In this document: one piece after another, positions 43,446 through 52,060 of the stretch
Layout: each line of letters starts with the position of its first letter
Position numbering within the stretch: the stretch's first letter is position 1
Source: Oscillospiraceae bacterium
GTDB lineage: Bacteria > Bacillota > Clostridia > Saccharofermentanales > Saccharofermentanaceae
Assembly: GCA_902775565.1 (NCBI GenBank)
Contig: CACYMP010000006.1
Coordinates: forward strand, 62,001-126,000
Direction: 5' to 3'
DNA length: 64,000 nt
Position numbers and translations under genes: made by a program
The notes under the pieces: model-generated
Database searches by the model: none
What the model saw: only the letters and a program-made list of their open reading frames with translations
What the model was told of the DNA's origin: nothing

Positions 43446-44288
43446 ATGAAGATAACAGTAGGTGTAGTCGGTTTAGGTCTGATCGGTGCTTCTTTCGCGA
43501 AAGCTTACAAAGAGAATTCAGAGTCAACGGTCTATGGCTGGAACCGTACAAACAGCACGACACAGATGGCTAAGATGCAGGGCATCATCGATGATGAACT
43601 CACTGATGAGAACCTGGGCAAATGTGATCTCGTTATCCTCTCGCTCTATCCTGAGGCAACAGTAAAATGGGTCGATGAACATAAGGACCTTTTCAATAAA
43701 GACGGTGTTGTCATCGATGCGTGCGGCACGAAGAGACTTGTATGCGAAAAGTGTTTTAAGATCGCCGAAAAATCAGGATTTTTATTCGTCGGATGCCATC
43801 CGATGGCAGGAACGAAGTTCTCGGGAATGGCATATTCCAAGGCAGACATGTACAAGGGCGCGCCCATGGTCGTCGTTCCGCCCGTATTTGACGACATGTT
43901 CCTTTTGGACAGGATCAAGGAACTGCTCGAACCCTGCGGTTTCGGAAGCTTCCATCTTTCTCACGCGGATGAACACGACAAGATGATCGCCTTCACTTCC
44001 CAAATGGCGCATCTGGTCTCCAACGCTTATATAAAGAGCCCGTCATCTAGAAATCACAAGGGATTTTCCGCAGGTTCATACAAGGATATGACAAGGGTAG
44101 CATGGCTCAATCCCACGATGTGGACACAACTGTTCCTTGAGAATAAGGACAATCTCATTTTCGAGATCGATCATCTTCAGAACGAGCTTGCCAAGTACAG
44201 GAAAGCTTTGGAGGATGATGATTTTGACGGCCTCCGTGACCTGCTCGATGAAGGAAGACAGATAAAAGAGGAGGTTGACGGAATATGA
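43446..44288 (+). CDS. tyrA: Prephenate dehydrogenase
   Basis: The 280-residue protein has the NAD-binding motif GVVGLGLIGASFAK at the N-terminus, GCHPMAGT with the catalytic His, and HDKMIAFTSQMAHL in the dimer helix. It makes 4-hydroxyphenylpyruvate on the way to Tyr. No ACT domain is present, so feedback control is not evident. AAGGA lies upstream. It overlaps aroB by ATGA. Confidence 0.92.
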   Translation: MKITVGVVGLGLIGASFAKAYKENSESTVYGWNRTNSTTQMAKMQGIIDDELTDENLGKCDLVILSLYPEATVKWVDEHKDLFNKDGVVIDACGTKRLVCEKCFKIAEKSGFLFVGCHPMAGTKFSGMAYSKADMYKGAPMVVVPPVFDDMFLLDRIKELLEPCGFGSFHLSHADEHDKMIAFTSQMAHLVSNAYIKSPSSRNHKGFSAGSYKDMTRVAWLNPTMWTQLFLENKDNLIFEIDHLQNELAKYRKALEDDDFDGLRDLLDEGRQIKEEVDGI

Positions 44289-45352
44289 GGACAGTCCGTT
44301 TTCCGGCACCTTCAAAAGAATACGACGTTATAATCGGCAACGGCGCGGTCAGTGTACTCGGAACAGAAGTAAAGAAGCTCTGCCCGGGTGCCTTAAAGGC
44401 TTTGATCGTATCCGAGACCAATGTGGCACCTCTCTATCTCGGAAGAGTCAGGGATGAACTTGTTAAAGCAGGCATTGAGGTATCCGATTATGTTTTCGAG
44501 GCGGGTGAAAAGTCCAAGGGCATCGAGGCTGTTGCGGCAATGTGGAACAGGATGGCCGAAGCGGGCTTTACGAGAACAGACATCGTGATTGGTTTGGGCG
44601 GAGGCGTTACCACCGACATGGCGGGCTTTGCGGCAGCGACTTTCCTCCGCGGAATAAGCGTTATCCAGATACCGACTTCGCTTCTGGCTATGGTGGACGC
44701 ATCGATCGGAGGCAAGACCGGTATCGACATCGCAAAGGGAAAGAACCAGGTTGGCGCTTTCTGGCAGCCTTCTGTAGTAATAGAAGATATATCTTTTCTT
44801 AAGACGCTTCCTGACGAAGTGTTCACCGAGGGCATGGGTGAAGTGATCAAGCATGCTTTTATCGTTGATCCGGTGCTTCTTGAAAAGCTCGAAAAAGCGA
44901 ACGGCAACATCAGGGATGACGAAGAACTCTTAGAAGAGATCGTATCCATGAACGTTTCAGATAAAGCGGGCGTCGTAAGGGAAGACGAGAATGACAACGG
45001 CAGACGCCAGATCCTTAACTACGGACACACGATAGGACACGTTATAGAGCGCGACAGCGGATATACAAAGCCGCACGGAATTTGCGTTGCCAAGGGCATG
45101 GGCATCATGATCGACGCATGTGTCAGGGCAGGAAGTCTTGAAGCTGATGTTGCCGAGAGGATGAAGAATCTCATAAAGCTTTACAAGCTCCCGGTCAGCG
45201 ACGACATCACGGCGGAGGCTATAGTTGACGGCGCGATGAACGATAAGAAGAAGCGCGGTGGCAGCATTTCGGTTATACTTGTTAATAAGATCGGCGAAGC
45301 CGAAATAAAGAAGATGACTCCCGAAGAATTCATGAGGTTTCTTACAACATGA
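44285..45352 (+). CDS. aroB: 3-Dehydroquinate synthase
   Basis: The 355-residue enzyme carries the AroB signatures: IGLGGGVTTDMAGFAA for NAD and metal binding, PTSLLAMVDASIGGKTGID, GEVIKHAF and NYGHTIGHVIE. It forms 3-dehydroquinate from DAHP. It overlaps tyrA and aroA by four bases each, so the set is translationally coupled. Confidence 0.96.
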   Translation: MRTVRFPAPSKEYDVIIGNGAVSVLGTEVKKLCPGALKALIVSETNVAPLYLGRVRDELVKAGIEVSDYVFEAGEKSKGIEAVAAMWNRMAEAGFTRTDIVIGLGGGVTTDMAGFAAATFLRGISVIQIPTSLLAMVDASIGGKTGIDIAKGKNQVGAFWQPSVVIEDISFLKTLPDEVFTEGMGEVIKHAFIVDPVLLEKLEKANGNIRDDEELLEEIVSMNVSDKAGVVREDENDNGRRQILNYGHTIGHVIERDSGYTKPHGICVAKGMGIMIDACVRAGSLEADVAERMKNLIKLYKLPVSDDITAEAIVDGAMNDKKKRGGSISVILVNKIGEAEIKKMTPEEFMRFLTT

Positions 45353-46608
45353 TCATAGCCTGCAAGAACCTGATGCTCGATCTCAAGGCACCGGCATCGA
45401 AATCGGCATATCACAGAGAGCTTATAGTTAACTATGTGCTTGGTGCGAGAGGCGAATATCTCAATATAAAAAAGGACGACAACGACGACGTTATCGCTAC
45501 GAAAAGATGCCTGGCAGAGCTCTTTGCCGCATCTGACACGGGCAGTGACGACATCTTCCTTCCTGCAAACGAGAGCGGCTCCACACTTCGTTTCATGATC
45601 CCTCTGGCTCTTGCACTCAAGGGTTCGCCCGAAAGGAAGATCATCTTCACGACTAAAGGCCGTCTCGTTGAGCGCCCTGTTGAGGACCTCGCGGAATGTC
45701 TGGCGCCTTTCGGAGTTACTATCGAGAAAGATATAGAAAAGCGCACTGTCACTGTAACGGGCTTTCTTACGGCAGGCGAATACACCATTGACGGAAGCGT
45801 CTCGTCACAGTACATCTCGGGACTTCTGATGGCTCTGTCCAATTTCAACAGACCTTCAACGGTAAATGTTAAGGGTGAGATGAGTTCTATCCACTACATC
45901 GAGCTCACGGTCGCAGTGCTAAAGAAGTACGGTATCGAAGTTACAAGGGAAGGCAATGTCTTTAATGTTCCCGGACGTGCGGGCGTTGATGTTCCTTCAG
46001 GCAAGTTCACCGTTGAAGGTGACTGGAGCAACGGAGCGTTCCTTCTTTGCCTCGGCTCGCTCATGAAGAACGGCGGCGCCATGATCACCGGCCTCGATCC
46101 CGAATCTGTCCAGGGCGACAGGGCGATAGTGGAATTTTTAGAGAAACTCGGCGTGGAAGTCGATACGGAAGACGGCGCGGTCTCGGTCATGGGACCTGAC
46201 GGCGAGCCTCCCGTCGATGAGATAAGCATGAGCTGTAACGACATACCGGACATCGTTCCATACATGGCGGTGACGGGTGCTTTCAAGGCAAAGAAGACGG
46301 TACTTACAGGAACGAAGCGCCTTCGCGTGAAGGAATCCGACAGGGCATCCGCAGTGTGCGAAATGCTTGATTCCTGCGGTATAAAGACTGAACTGGAAGA
46401 AGATTCGATCACGGTCTACGGAGCGGTCGGGAGCGATATCCCAGAGGAGATCTCGCTGACTTCATCGAACGACCACCGCATGGCGATGGCGGCAGTGCTC
46501 TGCGCTGCGGGAACGGGAAGAAAGATAGCATTAGACGATATCTCATGTCTTTCAAAATCCTTCCCCGAATTCAAAACGATAGTAGAGAATGGAATGGCAA
46601 TCTTATGA
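45349..46608 (+). CDS. aroA: EPSP synthase (3-phosphoshikimate 1-carboxyvinyltransferase)
   Basis: The 419-residue protein has the two-fold EPSP synthase structure: APASKSAYHR near the N-terminus, ANESGSTLRFMIPLAL, NDIPDIVPYMAV with the catalytic Asp, and RVKESDRASAV near the C-terminus. The usual LGNAGT motif reads NESGST, as in class II or divergent enzymes, so glyphosate sensitivity cannot be predicted. Overlaps aroB and aroC. Confidence 0.94.
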   Translation: MIIACKNLMLDLKAPASKSAYHRELIVNYVLGARGEYLNIKKDDNDDVIATKRCLAELFAASDTGSDDIFLPANESGSTLRFMIPLALALKGSPERKIIFTTKGRLVERPVEDLAECLAPFGVTIEKDIEKRTVTVTGFLTAGEYTIDGSVSSQYISGLLMALSNFNRPSTVNVKGEMSSIHYIELTVAVLKKYGIEVTREGNVFNVPGRAGVDVPSGKFTVEGDWSNGAFLLCLGSLMKNGGAMITGLDPESVQGDRAIVEFLEKLGVEVDTEDGAVSVMGPDGEPPVDEISMSCNDIPDIVPYMAVTGAFKAKKTVLTGTKRLRVKESDRASAVCEMLDSCGIKTELEEDSITVYGAVGSDIPEEISLTSSNDHRMAMAAVLCAAGTGRKIALDDISCLSKSFPEFKTIVENGMAIL

Positions 46609-47696
46609 GCATGGACAGCACCTACAACGGAAGCACACTTAACCTCATGATCTACGGCCAGTCTCACAGCGAGACGATCGGGGTCTATATCAAGGGTCTT
46701 CCCGAAGACGTTAAGCCCGACGAAGAGTTCATTAAGGAATTCATGGCAAGAAGAGCACCCGGCAAGAACGCCTGGTCGACTCCGAGAAAAGAAGCCGATG
46801 AGGTGCATTTCGACTGCAAGGACGGAATGCTTCACGGATTTATCTATAACACCAATACCAAGCCCAAGGATTACGCTTCGATAATGAACACGCCGAGGCC
46901 TTCCCATGCCGATTATACGGCGGGGATCCTCTACGGCAACGAAGCTGCCCATTCCGGCGGCGGTATCTTCTCCGGAAGAATGACCGCGCCTTTGTGCATC
47001 GCGGGAGCCATCGCCCTGACTGAGCTGAAGAAGATGGGAATCGAGATACATGCCCACCTTAAGTCCGTTTTCGATGTTGAAGACGATACTTATTTCGCTC
47101 ACGGTCCGAGGGACAAGAAGTTCCTGGAAGACCTTGCCGCATGCGCGAAAAAGGATTTCCCCGCGATCTCCGATGAGGCCGCAGAGAAGATGAAAGCGAG
47201 GATAGAAGAGGCCCGCATGGACTGCGATTCGGTCGGAGGAGTCATCGAGTGCGTTATATCAGGGCTCCCCGCAGGCATCGGAGGTCCTATCTTTGACGGA
47301 ATTGAGGGAAAGATCTCGCAGATAATCTTCGCGATCCCCGCAGTAAAAGCCGTTGAGTTCGGTGCGGGATACGACAGCACGATCCTCAAGGGCTCTGAGA
47401 ACAACGATGCTTTCGTCTTTGATGAAGAAGAGAAAGTAAGGCTCAAGACCAACCGCTGCGGCGGAATCTTAGGCGGAATAAGCGTTGGTGAAGCGGCTCC
47501 CGTAGTCTTTGACTGCGCATTAAAGCCGACGCCTTCGATCTCCAAAACGCAGGATACCGTTGACCTTGCGGCAAAGAAAAATACGACCATCAGCATCGAG
47601 GGAAGACATGATCCGTGTGTTGCGCCGAGAGCGGTTCCCGTCGTGGAAGCTGCCTCAGCGATAGCGCTTTACGACATGATACTTTCGAAAAAATAA
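46605..47696 (+). CDS. aroC: Chorismate synthase
   Basis: The 363-residue FMN enzyme makes chorismate. It has YGQSHSETIG, RPSHADYT, HSGGGIFSGRMTA and a C-terminal RHDPCVAPRAVPVVEA. The ATG at 46605 overlaps the aroA stop; an upstream in-frame start inside aroA is rejected. It is the last gene of this aro operon and ends at a bidirectional terminator. Confidence 0.95.
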   Translation: MSMDSTYNGSTLNLMIYGQSHSETIGVYIKGLPEDVKPDEEFIKEFMARRAPGKNAWSTPRKEADEVHFDCKDGMLHGFIYNTNTKPKDYASIMNTPRPSHADYTAGILYGNEAAHSGGGIFSGRMTAPLCIAGAIALTELKKMGIEIHAHLKSVFDVEDDTYFAHGPRDKKFLEDLAACAKKDFPAISDEAAEKMKARIEEARMDCDSVGGVIECVISGLPAGIGGPIFDGIEGKISQIIFAIPAVKAVEFGAGYDSTILKGSENNDAFVFDEEEKVRLKTNRCGGILGGISVGEAAPVVFDCALKPTPSISKTQDTVDLAAKKNTTISIEGRHDPCVAPRAVPVVEAASAIALYDMILSKK

Positions 47697-47700
47697 AGCA

Positions 47701-47731
47701 AAAAGAGAGCCGGGATGCCCCGGCTCTCTTA
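47701..47731. terminator. Bidirectional terminator between aroC and the anti-sigma gene
   Basis: AAGAGAGCCGGG (47704-47715) pairs with CCCGGCTCTCTT (47720-47731) around ATGC. The better U run is on the minus strand. Confidence 0.88.
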
Positions 47732-47752
47732 GTCAGATGCTATCTTTGTTCA

Positions 47753-48685
47753 TCAGAGTGCTGCGAAGTTGATCTCGTCTGCCAGCTTTTGAATGTCTTC
47801 CTTTGTTAAGTTGTTGAGTTCGAGGTCGTCATTCCAGGGAAGGACATTTACTGATACAAAGCTCTTTTCGAGGTCTGCGGTGATGATTGCTTTCTTGAAC
47901 TCGCCGCCCTTGTTGTTATAAGAAATGGTGACTGTTACGCCGCTCTTCGTCTTATAGGTCCATTCTTCGTATTCCTGCTTGTTTCCGATGTTGAGAAACG
48001 AAGTATCCATATAACCTCTCATGGTTCTTCCAAGCTGGAAATGGATGCCTTCAAAAGTAGAATCCATACTGAAAGCTCCGTTATCGAAGATCCATCCGCC
48101 TCCGGAAGCGCTGCTGAAAAAGACGTCTATGCCGTGCTTTTCCTTAAGGATCTTCTCGTCGCAATCATCATGTCCTCCGTGAAGCTTAAGGCTATATTTT
48201 GCAGCGATCTCTTCGAGCTTGTCTGCCATCTCCTGAGAGTAGATCAAGTAGCCGGGATATTTATCGCCAAACGGGTCCGTTTTAGTGCGCTTGCATTCCT
48301 TGTCATAAGCATCCACTATCGACCCATCAGTATCGTAGCTTCCGGTGAATCTTATCCACTCATCTGTTGCCTTGTGTTCGGGCGAATCGGCATATCCCGC
48401 CAGCGAAATGAACTCTCTGGGCGGCATAGAATTCTTAATGTCTTCTTCGATAGAAGGTCCCCAGGAAGACCTTCCGAAACTCAGATCTCCGAGTCCTCTT
48501 ATCGCTGCATAGACCGACAGGCCGAGCGCAGACACTATTGCTGCGACCAGGATGACCGTAACGGCCTTCTTTTTCGTACTCTTCTTAGGCATTTGTGTAA
48601 CTTCCGCGGGTGCGGACATAAGCATATTTCTCATTTCCATTTTTCTGTTTCCATCCATTCTGATCTTGTTCGAGGTGTCTCTCAT
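47753..48685 (-). CDS. Probable anti-sigma factor membrane protein
   Basis: The 310-residue protein has a cytoplasmic N-terminus of about 40 residues, one membrane helix (about 43-62, AVTVILVAAIVSALGLSVYAA) and a long external domain with no family I recognise. It starts inside the sigma factor stop (ATGA overlap), the common arrangement for an anti-sigma factor and its ECF sigma. The N-terminus does not show a clear zinc anti-sigma (HxxxCxxC) motif. Anti-sigma function is inferred from context. Confidence 0.65.
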   Translation of the reverse strand: MRDTSNKIRMDGNRKMEMRNMLMSAPAEVTQMPKKSTKKKAVTVILVAAIVSALGLSVYAAIRGLGDLSFGRSSWGPSIEEDIKNSMPPREFISLAGYADSPEHKATDEWIRFTGSYDTDGSIVDAYDKECKRTKTDPFGDKYPGYLIYSQEMADKLEEIAAKYSLKLHGGHDDCDEKILKEKHGIDVFFSSASGGGWIFDNGAFSMDSTFEGIHFQLGRTMRGYMDTSFLNIGNKQEYEEWTYKTKSGVTVTISYNNKGGEFKKAIITADLEKSFVSVNVLPWNDDLELNNLTKEDIQKLADEINFAAL

Positions 48686-49161
48686 AGATATTCCTCCAAT
48701 CCTATCCTCATCATTGCCTTGCCTCTGTTGATCCTTACGGCAACGGCTGATTCGGATATCTTCAGTATTCCTGCGATGTCCTTGTAAGAGTAACCCGCAT
48801 AATAGTGCAGGTAGATAGGCATCCTGAACTGTCCGTCCAGGTTCATGAGCTCATCAAATACTGCCTTGTTTCTTTCGTTGAAATCATCGAAATACTGAAG
48901 TTCGTTTTCCGCAGACTCGAGATCGACTCCGGTCTGACGTGATGCCGATTTGAGATAATCCTTACATTTGTTGGCCGTCATGGTAAGGAGATACGTTTTC
49001 TCCTTGTTAGGTTTAAAATCGACATGATTACCGAGGAGTTTCAAAAACACGTCCTGAACTATGTCTTCAGCGTCGTGTTTGGAACCCGAATAATAAACGG
49101 CGAACCTGTAAAGATCATCAGAATAAGCATCAAATAATCTGACTACATCTTCGTTTTTCAA
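48682..49161 (-). CDS. ECF-type RNA polymerase sigma factor
   Basis: The 159-residue protein has sigma region 2 (DDLYRFAVYYSGSKHDAEDIVQDVFLKLL) and region 4 (LHYYAGYSYKDIAGILKISESAVAVRINRGK), and no region 3, as in ECF factors. The start is a TTG at 49161, with GGAGG nine bases upstream and no ATG available. It is co-transcribed with the putative anti-sigma gene. Which signal it answers is unknown. Confidence 0.88.
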   Translation of the reverse strand: MKNEDVVRLFDAYSDDLYRFAVYYSGSKHDAEDIVQDVFLKLLGNHVDFKPNKEKTYLLTMTANKCKDYLKSASRQTGVDLESAENELQYFDDFNERNKAVFDELMNLDGQFRMPIYLHYYAGYSYKDIAGILKISESAVAVRINRGKAMMRIGLEEYL

Positions 49162-49199
49162 AATTCTCTGCCTCCGGTGTTATTTGAGATCTCACCTAT

Positions 49200-49228
49200 A
49201 TAACGATTCAAAACGCACTTTTCTTACA
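49200..49228 (-). promoter_or_regulatory. Possible ECF autoregulatory promoter
   Basis: On the minus strand TGTAAG (49228-49223), 17 bases, then CGTTAT (49205-49200) resembles some ECF promoters (TGTAAC/CGT type). It lies about 39 bases before the sigma gene start. Confidence 0.35.
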
Positions 49229-49323
49229 GGAGTATATCGTAATTTTTTTAATCGATAATAATTCCGCGTATACATCAAAACGTGTGCGAAAAATGATATT
49301 ATTCTTTCAAGGGGGTAATAGCC

Positions 49324-50865
49324 ATGGAAGATCTTGATAAACTTCGCAGCGAAATTGATTCCATTGACCGTGATATCCTTGATGCCTTCGAGAGAAGAAC
49401 GGCGGTCTCGCGTAAGATCGGTAATCTGAAACGCTCTGAAGGAATGGCCGTTGTAGACGGCGCCCGTGAAGAGTTATTATTCGCAAAGCTCAGAAAGACC
49501 GCAGGTTTTGAGAGCAGACCGTATGTTGAAGATCTTTACCGCGAGATACTGAAACTTTCCAAGGCACATCAGAACAAACCCGCTTACGGTGTGCTGGGCC
49601 GGACGCTGGGACACACGTATTCCCCTGAGATCCATAATCTTCTGGATCCTTCCTATACATATTCTGTCATCGAAAGAGAACCCACCGAGCTCGATGAGCT
49701 TTTCTCTGGTAAGGTCTTCAAGGGCTTCAACGTAACGATTCCCTATAAGAAAGAAGCTGCCGCACGCTGCGACGTGCTCGATGAAGCCGCGCAGGAGACC
49801 GGAAGCGTAAATACAGTTGTTTTCGGAAGTGACGGAAAGAAGTACGGCTATAACACCGATTACTACGGATTCATCTACATGGTTAACCGCAAGGGCATCG
49901 AGATCAAAGGCAAGGACGTTCTTGTCCTGGGAACGGGCGGAGCCGCTGCTGCGGTAATCTATGCGCTCAAGACTTTGGGTGCGGCCAATATCCTTTCCTG
50001 CGGACGCACTTCTGAGATCAATTATGAGAATGTCTATGACATGGCATGCAACGTCCAGGTCATCGTAAATACCACACCGGTCGGAATGTATCCCAATGTC
50101 AACGAGAGACTTATCGATCTTGACGGATTCCCGATGCTCGAGGCATGCTGCGACCTTATCTACAACCCCTCGCGCACGAGATTCCTGCAGGATGCGGAAG
50201 ACCTTGGCCTTAAGATCTGCGGCGGACTTTCGATGCTGGTCGCGCAGGCTTACAAGGCATCCCTGCTTTTCAATGGTGACGCTGGGGCCGCGGAGAAACT
50301 CGGTTTTGAGAAGAACGAGACAATCGAGCAGATAATCAGGACATTGAAGCTTAAGATGAGGAACATCACCCTTATCGGAATGCCCGGATGCGGCAAGACC
50401 ACGATGGCCAAGCGCATCGCTGCGATCACGGGCAGAAAGCTCGTCGATCTCGATTATGCTTACAGGGACAAGTTCGGCATGACGTCGGCTGAAGCGATCT
50501 CAGGATTAGGCGAGGATGCTTTCCGCGACAACGAGTGCGAAGTGGCAGCCGAGATCCTTCCGCAGAGCGGACTGGTAATATCCTGCGGAGGCGGCATTGT
50601 AACGCGCCCCGAGAATAAGTTCTTTGTAAGATGCAATTCTTATGTCATCTATCTCGAAAGGCCGCTTGAGACCCTTTCAGACCACAACCGTCCGGTATCC
50701 ATCCAGCACGGCGTCGAAAAGCTCTTCAGCCAGCGCAAGGACAAGTACGAGACATGGTGCGATTACAGGCTTCAGCTGGACACATATCCCGACAAGCAGT
50801 CCTATATAGACAACGGGCCTCTCGAGGCAATGAAGCTTTTGGAAAAGATAGAGAACGAAGCATGA
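49324..50865 (+). CDS. Trifunctional chorismate mutase-shikimate dehydrogenase-shikimate kinase
   Basis: The 513-residue protein fuses three enzymes. Residues 1 to about 83 are an AroQ-type chorismate mutase (LDKLRSEIDSIDRDILDAFERR). Residues about 88-335 are shikimate dehydrogenase: LGRTLGHTYSPEIHN, FNVTIPYKKEAA and the NADP loop VLGTGGAAAAV. Residues about 345-513 are shikimate kinase, with P-loop GMPGCGKTTM and SCGGGIV. It supplies steps 4 and 5 of the shikimate pathway and the entry to prephenate. I am not aware of this three-part order as a standard fusion. Overlaps aroQ by ATGA. Confidence 0.92.
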   Translation: MEDLDKLRSEIDSIDRDILDAFERRTAVSRKIGNLKRSEGMAVVDGAREELLFAKLRKTAGFESRPYVEDLYREILKLSKAHQNKPAYGVLGRTLGHTYSPEIHNLLDPSYTYSVIEREPTELDELFSGKVFKGFNVTIPYKKEAAARCDVLDEAAQETGSVNTVVFGSDGKKYGYNTDYYGFIYMVNRKGIEIKGKDVLVLGTGGAAAAVIYALKTLGAANILSCGRTSEINYENVYDMACNVQVIVNTTPVGMYPNVNERLIDLDGFPMLEACCDLIYNPSRTRFLQDAEDLGLKICGGLSMLVAQAYKASLLFNGDAGAAEKLGFEKNETIEQIIRTLKLKMRNITLIGMPGCGKTTMAKRIAAITGRKLVDLDYAYRDKFGMTSAEAISGLGEDAFRDNECEVAAEILPQSGLVISCGGGIVTRPENKFFVRCNSYVIYLERPLETLSDHNRPVSIQHGVEKLFSQRKDKYETWCDYRLQLDTYPDKQSYIDNGPLEAMKLLEKIENEA

Positions 50866-51311
50866 AGATACTTGTATTAAACGGCCCCAATCTTAATATG
50901 CTCGGTATCAGGGAGCCCGGCATCTACGGCAGTTCGACCTATGATGACCTTGTTGCCAAGATCGTAAAGCACTGCTCTGAAAAGGGCATAGATGTTGAAT
51001 GCAGCCAGAGCAACCACGAGGGCGACCTGGTCGACATGATCCAGCAGGCTTATTTCGACAAGGTCGACGGTATAGTCATAAATCCGGGCGCGTATACCCA
51101 CACCTCGGTAGCGCTCCTTGACGCGCTCAAGGCCGTGTCGATCCCCGCGGTAGAAGTCCACATCTCGCAGGTTTCGGAAAGAGAGCAGTTCAGGCAGATC
51201 TCCTACGTGTCCTACTACTGCTTTAAGACGATAATGGGAAAAGGCTTTGACGGCTATATCGAAGCCATAGATCTCTTAGCTGACAATTACGGGACTTCAA
51301 GCAAGTCCTGA
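50862..51311 (+). CDS. aroQ: 3-Dehydroquinate dehydratase, type II
   Basis: The 149-residue type II enzyme has LVLNGPNLNMLGIREPGIYG with the catalytic Tyr, SNHEGDLVDMIQ, NPGAYTHTSVA and VEVHISQV. It supplies the third shikimate step missing from the first aro operon. The start overlaps the fusion gene stop. Its last 25 bases overlap the convergent HAD gene. Confidence 0.94.
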   Translation: MKILVLNGPNLNMLGIREPGIYGSSTYDDLVAKIVKHCSEKGIDVECSQSNHEGDLVDMIQQAYFDKVDGIVINPGAYTHTSVALLDALKAVSIPAVEVHISQVSEREQFRQISYVSYYCFKTIMGKGFDGYIEAIDLLADNYGTSSKS

Positions 51312-51988
51312 AGTTCTTTATAGCTTCCCGCAAAATAGTTTATGGAATAACCCTGAATATCTTCGGGGAATATGCCGTCGTGCGCGAAAAGCACGCAGTC
51401 CATGCCGGCGTTGTTTGCTCCTTTTATATCGGAAGACAGACGGTCTCCGATCATGAGGTAATGTGATGTGTCGTGATCGCCCAGGTCAGCGAAAATATAT
51501 TCAAAGAACGCGGGATCAGGCTTTGACGCGCCGATCTTCTCACTAATGTAGATGCCATCGGCATATTTGGCGAGATCAGATGCATTGATCCTTCCCATAA
51601 CGGTAAAGACGGGACCGTTGGTTGCGATATATATACGGTACTTTCCGCAAGCTTTCAGAGCCTTCAGGAAATCTTCGGCACCGGGAAGCTTGTCATCGCG
51701 CGCTGCCAGGTTTTTGATGAACATCTCATTGAGCCTGGCGGGATCAACGCCCCATTCTTCGCTGAAAATGCCGAAACGCGTTGCCAGAAGCTGCCCGCGG
51801 TTAATAAGACCTTTTTCGAGCCTTTTCCACAACTCCTCGTTAACGTGACTGAAACGGGAATGATCGTACTCCGTGAACCTGAGCCCCAAGCTCTCCATGA
51901 CACCTGCAAATGCATATTTCTCAGACTTCTTAAAGTCAAGAAGCGTCATATCCATATCAAGCAGAAGATAGCGGTAGTTCCTGTCCAT
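51287..51988 (-). CDS. HAD hydrolase, YjjG nucleotidase type
   Basis: The 233-residue protein has HAD motif I DMDMTLLDF, motif II ATNGP, motif III KPDPAFF and motif IV GDRLSSDIKGA. The DMDMTLLDFKKSE start and length match the YjjG subfamily of (deoxy)nucleoside 5'-monophosphatases that act on non-canonical pyrimidine nucleotides. It has no Shine-Dalgarno sequence; a TAGAAT box ends 6 bases before the ATG. It overlaps aroQ tail to tail by 25 bases. Confidence 0.88.
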   Translation of the reverse strand: MDRNYRYLLLDMDMTLLDFKKSEKYAFAGVMESLGLRFTEYDHSRFSHVNEELWKRLEKGLINRGQLLATRFGIFSEEWGVDPARLNEMFIKNLAARDDKLPGAEDFLKALKACGKYRIYIATNGPVFTVMGRINASDLAKYADGIYISEKIGASKPDPAFFEYIFADLGDHDTSHYLMIGDRLSSDIKGANNAGMDCVLFAHDGIFPEDIQGYSINYFAGSYKELQDLLEVP

Positions 51989-51990
51989 GG

Positions 51991-52023
51991 GAGAATTCTA
52001 CAACAATATGTGATAGAATTCTC
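51991..52023. promoter_or_regulatory. Symmetrical divergent -10 boxes in an inverted repeat
   Basis: GAGAATTCTA (51991-52000) and TAGAATTCTC (52014-52023) are exact inverted copies, 13 bases apart. Each contains a TAGAAT -10 for one of the divergent genes. The rightward one has a TG one base upstream (extended -10). Confidence 0.6.
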
Positions 52024-52060
52024 AAAGAATTCTTAAAACGATATCTATCGGAGGCTCGAT

